Source of the DNA: Sphingomonas sp. BGYR3
GTDB taxonomy: Bacteria > Pseudomonadota > Alphaproteobacteria > Sphingomonadales > Sphingomonadaceae
Assembly (NCBI RefSeq): GCF_025153455.1
Contig: NZ_JANZNT010000001.1
Coordinates: 1,302,001-1,366,000 of the forward strand
Direction: 5' to 3'
Length of the DNA stretch: 64,000 nt
The position numbers and the translations under genes were made by a program. The notes below the pieces were generated by a model that worked only from the letters and a program-made list of their open reading frames with translations, was not told where the DNA came from and made no database searches. Shown here in pieces: positions 36,599-45,043 of the stretch; the first letter of the stretch is position 1; each line of letters opens with the position of its first letter.

Positions 36599-37918
36599 AT
36601 GCACCGCGACGTCGCCCGCCCCGCCCTTGACTGGCCCTTCATCCTCATCGTGATCGCGGTCGGCATCGCCCTGCGGCTGGCGTGGTTCACGGTTGCAGAG
36701 GGCAATCTGCTGAACTTCATCGGCGCTGGAGAGGCAACGCGAGTCGCGCTCAGCCTTGCCCGCACGGGGCAGTTTGCCGACGCCTTTTACGCCGGATACG
36801 GCCATACCGCGCATCTGACCCCGATCAGTCCGGCCATTGCGGCGGGCGTGATGATGCTGCTCGGCGTCGATACGGCGGCATCGAACATCGCCCTGCTCTG
36901 CTGGTCGCTGGGACAGGTGATCCTTGGCTGGGTGCTGATGCTCGCGCTGTTCCGCCGCCTCGGCGTCGATGGCGCGGCGCTGCGCTGGGGCATCGGCATC
37001 CTGGCCTTGGTCCCGGTGTTCATGGGGGATGAGGTGATCGTCTTCCGCTTCTGGGAAGGGGCGCTGACGCTGGCGCTGGTCGTCGCCAACCTGATCCTCG
37101 TCCACGACCTGACCGGCCGCCGCAACCCCGGCTGGCCCCGGCTTGCTGGCATCGCCGCGCTGACTGCATTCACCTTTTTCCTCTGTCCGCCCGCCGGCCT
37201 TGCCATCGACCTGTGCTGGGCGATCTGGGCGATCCGCACCCTGTCGCTGCCGCGCATCGCCGGTTTTGCCGCAATGAGCGCCGCCGCGCTGGGCCTGATC
37301 GTGCTGCCCTGGGCGATGCGCAATGCTGCGGTGATGGGCGAACCCGTTCTGCTGCGCAGCAACGCCGGCCTGGAACTGGCCATCGCCAATCATCCCGCCG
37401 CACTGTCCGGGCGGCCGAATGGAGAGGTGTATTTCGAACGCCTGCTGGCCGTGCAGCCCTATTTCAGCGTCCCGGCCCGGCAAAAGATCCGCGATGCGGG
37501 CGGCGAGGTCGCCTATGCCCGCGGGCTGGGGCGACAGGCGACGCAATGGATCGCCGATCACCCCGCCGGCTTTGCGCAGCTGTTCCTGCGCCACCTGCGC
37601 CAGTTCTTCTTTCCGGAATCCTGGCAGCTGATGTTCGGCCTGCCAGGCCTGCGCGCCGGCATCATGGGCGTGGTCAGCGCGATCGGACTGGCCGGACTGG
37701 CCGCCGGGCTGTGGCAGCGGCGGCCGGGATACGGGATGCTGGCCGTCTATCTCGGCACGGTGGCGCTGCCCTATGCCGTGGTGCAGCCGGTTCAGCGGTA
37801 CAGCTATCTTGTCTATGGCCTGCTGGTCATGCTGGCGGCCGATGCGCTGGTGCGGCTGGCCCGCTGGGCGCTTGCCCGATACCGCGCCCCCGCGATCCCG
37901 ATGCCCGCCGCTGCCTGA
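36599..37918 (+). CDS. GT-C-type membrane glycosyltransferase-like protein
   Basis: A 439-residue protein with about ten membrane helices. The architecture and motifs such as ALRLAWF near the N-terminus, an early acidic loop and PWAMRNAAVMGEPVLLRSN resemble family 39/ArnT-like GT-C glycosyltransferases that use polyprenyl-phosphate sugars. The conserved catalytic Asp of the first periplasmic loop is not obvious (the loop reads NFIGAGEATR), so donor and acceptor are unknown. Divergent from clpP and convergent with glnD. Confidence 0.7.
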   Translation: MHRDVARPALDWPFILIVIAVGIALRLAWFTVAEGNLLNFIGAGEATRVALSLARTGQFADAFYAGYGHTAHLTPISPAIAAGVMMLLGVDTAASNIALLCWSLGQVILGWVLMLALFRRLGVDGAALRWGIGILALVPVFMGDEVIVFRFWEGALTLALVVANLILVHDLTGRRNPGWPRLAGIAALTAFTFFLCPPAGLAIDLCWAIWAIRTLSLPRIAGFAAMSAAALGLIVLPWAMRNAAVMGEPVLLRSNAGLELAIANHPAALSGRPNGEVYFERLLAVQPYFSVPARQKIRDAGGEVAYARGLGRQATQWIADHPAGFAQLFLRHLRQFFFPESWQLMFGLPGLRAGIMGVVSAIGLAGLAAGLWQRRPGYGMLAVYLGTVALPYAVVQPVQRYSYLVYGLLVMLAADALVRLARWALARYRAPAIPMPAAA

Positions 37919-37963
37919 TCGCCGGGGGATGCCCCGCGCCGCAGCCGGCCGGGAACGGACCCG

Positions 37964-40711
37964 TCAGGCTGCCTCGGCCAGCACCTCGCCCCCCGCCGCC
38001 TCCAGCAGCCGCCGCTCGATCGCGCGCAGCCGGGTGCCGCTGCCGATCTTGTCGCCCATCAGGTCGGTGACATAAAAGGTATCCACCGCGCGCTCGCCAT
38101 AGGTGGCGACATGGGCCGAATGGATCGTCACCTTTGACTGGAACAGCGCGTTGGCCAGGTGGTGGAGCAGCGCGGGCCGGTCGCGGGCATTCACCTCGAT
38201 CACCGTGAACCGGTTGGATGCGCGATTGTCGATCAGGACGTTGGGCGCGATCGTGAACGCCTCGGTCCGCGGGCGCATCGCCGTCTTGCGGTCCAGCTTT
38301 TCGCGCAGCTTCGCCCGGTTGGCCAGCGCATCGGCAATCGCGGTCTTCAACCGCTGCAACTGCCCCGCATCGTCGAACGGCCCACCCAGCGGCGACTGAA
38401 CCAGGAAATTGTCCAGCGCCATGCCCGACCGCGTGGTATGGATGCGCGCATCGATGATGTTGCCCCCGGCCGCATGGATCGCGCCCGCGATGCGATAGAA
38501 CAGGCCGGGATGGTCGGCGGCATAAACGGTCACCAGCGTCGCGGCACGCTCCGCATCCGGCTCGGTCGCGATGGACAGCGGCGCATCGCCCGCCTCCTCC
38601 ATCAGTTTCAGGTTGCGGATCAGCACATCCACCGGCTCTGCCACCCAATAGGCTTCGGGCAGCACGCGGACCATCTTGTCGCGCTTGGCCTGACTCCACC
38701 GCAGCGCCTTGGCAACGGCGTCCTGCTTCGCTGAAATCCGCTCGCCCCGCCCCTTCTGCTTGTGGCCCAGGCGAAGGACTTCCTCGGCGCTGTCATACAG
38801 GTTGGTCAGCAACTGGCGCTTCCACCCGTTCCAGATGCCCGGCCCCACTGCGCGGATATCGACGACGGTCAACACCAGCAGCATCATCAGCCGCTGCGGG
38901 CTTTGCACCACCTCGGCAAAATCCAGGATCGTCTTGAAATCCGACAGGTCGCGCTTGAACGCGGTGGCCGACATCAGCAGGTGATACCGCACCAGCCAGG
39001 CGACCGTCTCCGTCTCCGCCTTGGTCAGGCCCAGGCGCGGGCACAGCCGTTCCGCCACCTCTGCGCCCAGGATCGAATGATCCCCGCCCCGCCCCTTGGC
39101 AATGTCGTGCAGCAGCACCGCGACATACAGCGCGCGGCGCGACACGATCTGCGGGAAAATCCCGAACGCCAGCGGATGATCCTCGGTCAGTTCGCCCCGC
39201 TCGATCCGGCTCAGCAGGCCGATGGCCCGGATGGTATGCTCGTCCACCGTATAATGGTGGTACATGTCATACTGCATCTGCGCCACGACCCGGCCGAAAT
39301 CGGGCATGAACCGGCCGAACACGCCCGCCTCGTTCATCCATCGCAGCACCAGCGCCGGATCGCGCGGCGACGCCAGCACATCCATGAACAGCGCATTGGC
39401 CCGTGCATCGGTGCGCTTGTCGTCGATCATCTTGGCATCGCGCGCCGCCGCCCGCATCGCCAGCGGATGCACCTCCAGCCCGTGCTTGTCGGCCAGCCAG
39501 AACATCTCGATCAGCCGCACCGGATCGGCCGCGAACCAGTCGTCGGCAGGCAGCGCCAGCCGCCCGCGATCCAGCACGAACCCGTTCAGCTTGCGCGGCG
39601 ACCGGCGGATGCGCGGCAGGCCGAACCGCGCCGTCCGGCTGGCGAACTGCTCGTCCAGATGCGCCAGGAACAGGCCGGTCAGGTCGCCGACCCGCTTGGC
39701 CTGCAGGAAATAGAACTGCATGAACCGTTCGACCCGGCTCTTTCCCGGCCGGTCGGCATAGTGCATCCGCGCCGCGATTTCCGGCTGCACATCGAACGTC
39801 AGCCGCTCTTCGGCCCGTCCGGCCAGCAGGTGCAGGTGGAACCTGACCGACCACAGGAAATTTTCCGCGCGCTTGAACTGGCGATATTCGGTCTTGGTCA
39901 ACAGGCCCGCATCGACCAGCGCGGCGGCATCGCCGACATTGTGCACATATTTGCCGATCCAGAACAGCGTGTGCAGGTCGCGCAGGCCGCCCTTGCCTTC
40001 CTTGACGTTCGGTTCGACCACATATCGGCTGTCGCCCATCTTGCGGTGCCGCTCGTCCCGCTCGGCCAGCTTTTCCACGACGAAACTGCGCGCGCCGTCC
40101 GCCTGCACATCGGTCTTGAACCGCCGGGCAGCCTCTTCATAGACGCCGGTGTCGCCCCAGACATATCGCGCCTCCAGCAGGGCGGTGCGGATGGTGATGT
40201 CGCTCTTCGCCTGCCGCACCATCTCGTCGATCGACCGGCTGGACTGGCCGACCTTCAGCCCCAGGTCCCACAGGCCATAAAGCATGGTCTCGATCACCTG
40301 CTCGTGCCAGGCGGACTGTTTATAGGGGGTGAGGAAGCCGATATCGACGTCCGAAAACGGCGCCATCTCGCCCCGGCCATAGCCGCCGACGGCGATCAAC
40401 GTCATGCGCTCCGACGCGGTCGGATTGGCCAGCGGATACAGCCGCTCGGTGGTGAAATCCCACAGCAGGCGCAGGATCTGGTCGGTCAGGAACGCGCCGG
40501 ATGCCGCGGCGATCATGCCATTGCCGGGGCTCTCCTCGAACCGCCGCCGGATTTCCGCCCAGCCCGCGGTCAGCGCCGCCTTCAGCGCCGCCGTCGCCGC
40601 CTGCCGCATCGGCCCGGCATCGCCCTGCGGGATCGCCGCCAGCCCCTCGGCAAGCGCCCGGCGGTCGATGATCTCACGGCGATTGCGGACGGCGGCAAAG
40701 CGTTCTGGCAT
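37964..40711 (-). CDS. glnD: Protein-PII uridylyltransferase/uridylyl-removing enzyme GlnD
   Basis: A 915-residue nitrogen-status sensor that adds UMP to PII proteins under nitrogen limitation and removes it when glutamine is high. Domains in order: nucleotidyltransferase with VGGYGRGEMAPFSDVDIGF (about 108-126), a helical linker, an HD hydrolase domain with HHYTVDEHTI and LLHDIAKG (about 500-590), and two C-terminal ACT domains (about 725-800 and 835-905) that bind glutamine. All key motifs are intact. Single gene, convergent with the GT-C gene. Confidence 0.95.
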   Translation of the reverse strand: MPERFAAVRNRREIIDRRALAEGLAAIPQGDAGPMRQAATAALKAALTAGWAEIRRRFEESPGNGMIAAASGAFLTDQILRLLWDFTTERLYPLANPTASERMTLIAVGGYGRGEMAPFSDVDIGFLTPYKQSAWHEQVIETMLYGLWDLGLKVGQSSRSIDEMVRQAKSDITIRTALLEARYVWGDTGVYEEAARRFKTDVQADGARSFVVEKLAERDERHRKMGDSRYVVEPNVKEGKGGLRDLHTLFWIGKYVHNVGDAAALVDAGLLTKTEYRQFKRAENFLWSVRFHLHLLAGRAEERLTFDVQPEIAARMHYADRPGKSRVERFMQFYFLQAKRVGDLTGLFLAHLDEQFASRTARFGLPRIRRSPRKLNGFVLDRGRLALPADDWFAADPVRLIEMFWLADKHGLEVHPLAMRAAARDAKMIDDKRTDARANALFMDVLASPRDPALVLRWMNEAGVFGRFMPDFGRVVAQMQYDMYHHYTVDEHTIRAIGLLSRIERGELTEDHPLAFGIFPQIVSRRALYVAVLLHDIAKGRGGDHSILGAEVAERLCPRLGLTKAETETVAWLVRYHLLMSATAFKRDLSDFKTILDFAEVVQSPQRLMMLLVLTVVDIRAVGPGIWNGWKRQLLTNLYDSAEEVLRLGHKQKGRGERISAKQDAVAKALRWSQAKRDKMVRVLPEAYWVAEPVDVLIRNLKLMEEAGDAPLSIATEPDAERAATLVTVYAADHPGLFYRIAGAIHAAGGNIIDARIHTTRSGMALDNFLVQSPLGGPFDDAGQLQRLKTAIADALANRAKLREKLDRKTAMRPRTEAFTIAPNVLIDNRASNRFTVIEVNARDRPALLHHLANALFQSKVTIHSAHVATYGERAVDTFYVTDLMGDKIGSGTRLRAIERRLLEAAGGEVLAEAA

Positions 40712-40784
40712 GGGGTGTCAGATAAGCGGTCCACGCCCCCGCGTCACGGCTGATTTCTGTTCACAGCCCCAAAACAATGCGCCG

Positions 40785-40819
40785 CCCCGGAATTGATCCG
40801 GGGTCGGGCACCTTGCCCG
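40785..40819 (-). terminator. Paired hairpins after the grpE-lipoprotein transcript
   Basis: CCCCGGA/TCCGGGG (40785-40803) and CGGGCA/TGCCCG (40805-40819) are perfect short stems in the gap between the small lipoprotein gene and glnD. No T-run follows, so they are a likely but unproven transcript end. Confidence 0.45.
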
Positions 40820-40869
40820 AAAGATCAGCCCAGCCTCGGCTCAACGCCCGTGCGACCGTGTCTTCAGCG

Positions 40870-41316
40870 TCAGTCAACGGGGGGAACCGACAGGTATGGC
40901 TCTCCCGCTCTGAAGGAGATCACTCCGCCCTTCGCCGTGCCTATCCGCTTGAAGACACGAGCCTTTGCCTCATGGACGATCGATAGCTGGCCCGGCGCTG
41001 ACCAGACGACGCTTGTCCAGATCCCGCCCGCATTCGCCCGTGGAGCGTTACCATGGTCGCTGTCGGCAACGAACACTTCGACGGCATCGGACGGTCGCTC
41101 GTTCGCGCGACCGACCAGAACGACGGTCGCATAGTCCGTCGTCGCCCCGCAATCTCGCAGCACCGTCGAAGCATATCGGTCGCTGCCAGGATCGCGTGCA
41201 ACCTGAAGAACCTTGGTCGAGCATAAGGGTTCGGCGGCACAGCCGACCAGGCCATACAGCGACAGATAGCAAAAGCAGCGCAACGTCACTTTTTCAAAAA
41301 GCGACGTCCGCGCCAC
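40870..41316 (-). CDS. Small putative lipoprotein of unknown function
   Basis: A 148-residue protein with a hydrophobic N-terminus ending in a lipobox LVGC (Cys26), so probably a lipoprotein. The conserved-looking core VLRDCGATTDYATVVLVGRA resembles a family of unnamed small proteins in sphingomonads; the function is unknown. GC and codon use look less biased than in neighbours, hinting at later arrival. Its ATG lies 4 bases after the grpE stop, so it is probably transcribed with hrcA-grpE. Confidence 0.65.
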   Translation of the reverse strand: MARTSLFEKVTLRCFCYLSLYGLVGCAAEPLCSTKVLQVARDPGSDRYASTVLRDCGATTDYATVVLVGRANERPSDAVEVFVADSDHGNAPRANAGGIWTSVVWSAPGQLSIVHEAKARVFKRIGTAKGGVISFRAGEPYLSVPPVD

Positions 41317-41320
41317 CCCG

Positions 41321-41893
41321 TCACTCCGCCTTCTTCGCCACGCCCACCAGCGCGGGGCGCAGCAGCCGGTCCTTGATCATGTATCCGGCCTGGATTTCCT
41401 GCACCACCGTGCCCGGTTCGGCGTCCGACGGCATTTCCATCATCGCCTGGTGCCGGTTGGGGTCGAGCGGCTGGCCCACCGCCTCGATCCGCGTGATGCC
41501 GTGGCGGCTGAACACCGTTTCCAGCTCGCGGCCCGTCGCCTCCAGCCCGATGACCAGGCCCTTCATCTTCTCGTCCGCGCGCAGCTCGTCGGGGATCGCG
41601 GCCAGCGCGCGCGACAGGTTGTCGGCCACCGACAGGATGTCGCGGGCAAATCCGGTCGCGGCATAGGCGCGGGCGTCCTGCGCTTCCTTTTCCGCCCGGC
41701 GGCGCACATTCTCGGTATCGGCGCGGGCATACAGCACCTGCTGCCGTGCCTCGACCAGTTCGGCTTCAAGCGCGGCCAGCCGGTCCTGCATCGCCACTTC
41801 CGGCGCTGCTTCGGCGGTTGCCTCGCGCAATTCCTCGCTGACGGTTTCGCCGCCCGGCTGCTGCCCGGCGTTCTCGGTTTCCTCGGTCATCAT
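41321..41893 (-). CDS. grpE: Nucleotide exchange factor GrpE
   Basis: A 190-residue DnaK co-chaperone that releases ADP so that DnaK lets go of its client. A disordered acidic N-terminus (1-35) leads to a long coiled coil (about 36-100, LAALEAELVEARQQVLYARA) and the C-terminal beta-wing domain with PNRHQAMME and VVQEIQAGYMIKDRLLRPA. It lies 20 bp downstream of hrcA. dnaK and dnaJ are not in the window. Confidence 0.96.
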   Translation of the reverse strand: MMTEETENAGQQPGGETVSEELREATAEAAPEVAMQDRLAALEAELVEARQQVLYARADTENVRRRAEKEAQDARAYAATGFARDILSVADNLSRALAAIPDELRADEKMKGLVIGLEATGRELETVFSRHGITRIEAVGQPLDPNRHQAMMEMPSDAEPGTVVQEIQAGYMIKDRLLRPALVGVAKKAE

Positions 41894-41913
41894 GTCCCTG
41901 TTCTGCTTCGTCT

Positions 41914-42957
41914 TTATGCCAGCAGACGCGCCAGCGTCGCTGCGGTGAAATCCACCATGGGTACCACGCGGGCATAGTTCAACCGGGTGGGGCCGATCAC
42001 CCCCACCACGCCGACCACCCGCCCGTCAAGCGCCCGCACCGGCTTTGCGATCACCGACGAACCGGACAGGGCGAACAGCTTGTTCTCGCTGCCGATAAAG
42101 ATGCGCGCCGCATCCCCCTGCCGCGCCGAATCGAGCAGGCGGGCGATTTCCTGCTTGCCCTCCAGTTCGTCCAGCAACTGGCGCACCCGTTCCAGGTCCT
42201 CGGCTGCCGCGCTGTCCACCAGCCGCGCCTGACCGCGCACGATTAGCACCGGGCGCTGATCGCCATCCTCGCTCCACACCGCCAGGCCGCGTTCGACCAG
42301 TGCCCGGCCCGCCGCGTCCAGCTCCGCCCGTTCCCGCGCGATCTCGGCCGACAGCCGGGCGCGCGCCTCGCTCAGCGTCTGGCCGGCCAGCATGGCGGAC
42401 AGGTAATTGGCCGCCTGTTCCAGCGCGCCGGGCGGCAGGCCGGGGGGCAGGTCGATGACCCGGTTTTCCACCGTCCCGTCCGTGCCGACCAGCACGGCCA
42501 GCGCCTTGTCCTGCGCCAGCGGCACGAACCCCATCTGGCGCAGCACCGGCTCACGCTTGGGCACCAGCACCAGGCCGGCACAGGCGGACAGGCCGGACAG
42601 CGCCGCCGTGGTTCCGGCAATGGCTGCGTCCACCGGCCCGCCCTGCCCCGCCTCGCGCTCGATGGCGCTGCGTTCCTCCAGCGACGGTTCATGCGCCTGC
42701 ATCATGCCGTCGACGAACAGGCGCAGGCCCATGTCGGTCGGCATCCGCCCCGCGCTGGTATGCGGCGCGGCCAGCAGGCCCAGCTCCTCCAAGTCCTGCA
42801 TCACGTTGCGGATCGACGCGGGCGACAGGTTCAGCGCGGACACCTTGGAAATCGTCCGCGATCCCACCGGTGCGCCGGTGTCCAGATAGGATTCCACGAC
42901 AATGCGGAACACATCGCGCGCCCGGTCGGTCAATTCGGTAATCGGCGGCCCCATCAT
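41914..42957 (-). CDS. hrcA: Heat-shock repressor HrcA
   Basis: A 347-residue repressor that binds CIRCE inverted repeats upstream of chaperonin genes and is folded by GroEL. It has a winged-helix N-terminus with SPASIRNVMQDLEELGLL and HTSAGRMPTDMGLRLFVD, an inserted dimer domain, and a C-terminal GAF-like domain with GVVGVIGPTRLNYARV. It heads the hrcA-grpE operon. No CIRCE repeat is seen in the 150 bp upstream, so it is probably not self-regulated here. Confidence 0.96.
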   Translation of the reverse strand: MMGPPITELTDRARDVFRIVVESYLDTGAPVGSRTISKVSALNLSPASIRNVMQDLEELGLLAAPHTSAGRMPTDMGLRLFVDGMMQAHEPSLEERSAIEREAGQGGPVDAAIAGTTAALSGLSACAGLVLVPKREPVLRQMGFVPLAQDKALAVLVGTDGTVENRVIDLPPGLPPGALEQAANYLSAMLAGQTLSEARARLSAEIARERAELDAAGRALVERGLAVWSEDGDQRPVLIVRGQARLVDSAAAEDLERVRQLLDELEGKQEIARLLDSARQGDAARIFIGSENKLFALSGSSVIAKPVRALDGRVVGVVGVIGPTRLNYARVVPMVDFTAATLARLLA

Positions 42958-43107
42958 GGACGCAGATTTAAGGATTTTTGCGCAGAATCAAAGCGGCATC
43001 CAGAATCCCTCTCCCCTTGCGCCGTCCGGCCCTCGCCACCTTGCGCGCCCCTTTCGCCCCGCGCCCATCGGGTCTAGGGGACGCAGCGACAGCCACAGGA
43101 GAACCCC

Positions 43108-43824
43108 ATGCGTCCATCCGGCCGTGCGCCCGACGAAATGCGCGCCATCACCATCACGCCCAATTTCACCCGCCATGCGGAAGGTTCCTGCCTGATCGCG
43201 TTCGGCGACACGCAGGTGCTGGTCACCGCCAGCATCGAGGAAAAGCTGCCGCCATGGCTGCGCGGCAAGGGCGAAGGCTGGGTGACCGCCGAATATGGGA
43301 TGCTGCCCCGCGCCACCCATACCCGCGGCAGCCGGGAGGCAGCAAAGGGCAAGCAGTCCGGCCGGACTCAGGAAATCCAGCGTTTGATCGGCCGCAGCCT
43401 GCGCGCCGTCACCGACCTGAAACTGCTCGGCGAGCGCCAGATCACGATCGACTGCGACGTGATTCAGGCCGATGGCGGCACCCGCACCGCTTCCATCTCC
43501 GGCGCATGGGTCGCGCTGCGCCTCGCCGTCGACAAGCTGATGGCAGAGGGCAAGCTGACCGTCGATCCGATCACTGCCCAGGTCGCGGCGGTCAGCTGCG
43601 GCATCTGGCAGGGGACGCCGGTGCTCGACCTTGATTATCCCGAAGACAGCGCGGCCGATGCCGACGCCAATTTCGTGCTGCTGGGCAATGGCAACATTGC
43701 AGAGGCGCAGGCCACGGCCGAGGGCGCGACCTATGACGAGGAAGGGCTGCTCCGCCTGCTCCGCCTCGCCCGGATCGGCTGCACGCAGATCTTCGCCGCG
43801 CAGGCAAAGGCCGTCGGTCGATGA
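43108..43824 (+). CDS. rph: Ribonuclease PH
   Basis: A 238-residue phosphorolytic 3'-5' exoribonuclease that trims tRNA 3' ends. Canonical motifs are [12 protein letters not shown] at the N-terminus, [16 protein letters not shown] and [19 protein letters not shown]. Divergent from hrcA across 150 bp. The stop overlaps rdgB by 4 bases (ATGA), a common order in Alphaproteobacteria. Confidence 0.96.
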   Translation: MRPSGRAPDEMRAITITPNFTRHAEGSCLIAFGDTQVLVTASIEEKLPPWLRGKGEGWVTAEYGMLPRATHTRGSREAAKGKQSGRTQEIQRLIGRSLRAVTDLKLLGERQITIDCDVIQADGGTRTASISGAWVALRLAVDKLMAEGKLTVDPITAQVAAVSCGIWQGTPVLDLDYPEDSAADADANFVLLGNGNIAEAQATAEGATYDEEGLLRLLRLARIGCTQIFAAQAKAVGR

Positions 43825-44477
43825 CCCCGGACGAGGACGCCGTGCCGCCCCAGGCGATCCGCAAGCTGGCGCCCGGCAAGCTGGTCATCGCCAGCCATAA
43901 TGAGGGGAAGGTCCGCGAAATCCGCGAGCTCCTCGCCCCCTATGGCATCGAACCGGTCAGCGCCAAGGAACTGGACCTGCCGGAACCCATCGAAACCGGC
44001 ACCACCTTCCTCGCCAATGCGGAGCTGAAGGCGATGCAGGCCGCTGACCTCAGCGGCCTGCCCGCCCTGTCCGACGACAGCGGCCTGTGTGTCGAGGCGC
44101 TGCTGGGCGCGCCCGGCGTGTTCACCGCCGACTGGGCGGAGCGTCATCCGTATGAGGGGCCGAAGGGCCGCGACTGGTACATGGCGATGGGCAAGGTGGA
44201 GGGGAAACTCGCCGAACTTGGCCCCGATGCCAACCGCTCGGCCTATTTCGCCTGCACCCTCGCCCTCGCCTGGCCCGACGGTCATGTCGAATGGTTCGAA
44301 GGCCGCGCGCACGGCCACCTGGTCTGGCCGCCGCGCGGCACGCTCGGCTTCGGCTATGACCCCGTATTCGTGCCGGAAGGCGACACCCGCACCTTTGCGG
44401 AAATGGACCCGGCGGAAAAACACAGCATCAGCCACCGCGCCGACGCCTTCCGCCAACTGGTCGCTGCGGTGTTCTAG
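43821..44477 (+). CDS. rdgB: XTP/dITP diphosphatase
   Basis: A 218-residue house-cleaning enzyme that removes ITP, dITP and XTP from nucleotide pools. It starts [20 protein letters not shown], then has the substrate-binding [14 protein letters not shown], the catalytic region [19 protein letters not shown], and the C-terminal [12 protein letters not shown] and [10 protein letters not shown]. Coupled to rph upstream. A 109-bp palindrome follows 19 bp after its stop. Confidence 0.96.
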   Translation: MTPDEDAVPPQAIRKLAPGKLVIASHNEGKVREIRELLAPYGIEPVSAKELDLPEPIETGTTFLANAELKAMQAADLSGLPALSDDSGLCVEALLGAPGVFTADWAERHPYEGPKGRDWYMAMGKVEGKLAELGPDANRSAYFACTLALAWPDGHVEWFEGRAHGHLVWPPRGTLGFGYDPVFVPEGDTRTFAEMDPAEKHSISHRADAFRQLVAAVF

Positions 44478-44496
44478 GCGCCGGCGATGACGGGCA

Positions 44497-44605
44497 CCGC
44501 CCCCTCCGTCAGTGCTGCGCACTGCCACCTACCCCTGGCGGGGGAGGATCGCACTACTCCTCCCCCGCCAGGGGGAGGTGTCGCCAACGGCGACGGAGGG
44601 GGCGG
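44497..44605. repeat. 109-bp palindromic interspersed repeat (MITE-like), copy 1
   Basis: The outer ends CCGCCCCCTCCGTC and GACGGAGGGGGCGG are perfect inverted repeats, and the centre forms a second long hairpin, TACCCCTGGCGGGGGAGGA against TCCTCCCCCGCCAGGGGGA. Its left arm recurs at 44973-45034. It may terminate rdgB. It resembles non-autonomous palindromic elements scattered in GC-rich genomes. Confidence 0.8.
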
Positions 44606-44611
44606 AATCCA

Positions 44612-45043
44612 GTGCGCCTGACAGGAACCACCAAAGCAAGACAGGCTGCGAAAGCGCTGCGCCAACGAATGACGCCTCCAGAACTCGCCCTATGGAGCGC
44701 CCTTCGCGGCAACAGGACGGGCGTCCGATTTCGGCGCCAGCATCCTGCCGGCAGCTACATTCTGGACTTTTACTGCGCTCCGGCAAAATTGGCGGTTGAG
44801 GTGGATGGTGAGGCGCATGAACGGGGAAACCGGCCGGGACGGGACGCGGCGCGCGACGCCTGGCTGTCGGCGCATGGGGTTGTGACGCTACGGTTCAGCG
44901 CCCGTGACGTGGCGAGCGACCTGGATGCCGTGGTCCGGCAAATCATGTCCGTCACCCATGAACGGATCGATGCGGGCACCGCCCCCTCCGCCAGTGCTGC
45001 GCACTGCCACCTCCCCCTGACGGGAGAGAAGGCGGAAGCATGA
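44612..45043 (+). CDS. DUF559 endonuclease-like protein
   Basis: A 143-residue protein of the DUF559 (Vsr/PD-(D/E)xK-like nuclease fold) family. Conserved positions seen are TPPELALWSALRGNR, VRFRRQHPAGSYILDFYC, LAVEVDGEAH and VTLRFSARDV; the acid residues in ILDFYC and VEVDG are those expected to bind metal. Function in the cell is unknown. Start is GTG at 44612, 7 bp after the palindrome. The last 22 residues are encoded by a second copy of the repeat, and the stop overlaps the hemW start. It separates rdgB from hemW, which are often adjacent, suggesting insertion. Confidence 0.82.
   Translation: MRLTGTTKARQAAKALRQRMTPPELALWSALRGNRTGVRFRRQHPAGSYILDFYCAPAKLAVEVDGEAHERGNRPGRDAARDAWLSAHGVVTLRFSARDVASDLDAVVRQIMSVTHERIDAGTAPSASAAHCHLPLTGEKAEA
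44973..45034. repeat. Partial copy 2 of the palindromic repeat, inside the DUF559 3' end
   Basis: CGGGCACCGCCCCCTCCG continues with CAGTGCTGCGCACTGCCACC, nearly identical to 44491-44548 and in the same orientation. Only the left arm is present, ending at GACGGGAGAGAAGGCGG. It encodes the tail AGTAPSASAAHCHLPLTGE of the DUF559 protein. Confidence 0.85.

Noticed and set aside
38762..40753. 663-codon plus-strand frame opposite glnD
   Set aside because: Same shadow composition; glnD carries every catalytic motif of its family.
42958..43107. Possible CIRCE operator upstream of hrcA
   Set aside because: No TTAGCACTC and GAGTGCTAA inverted repeat is present in this gap.
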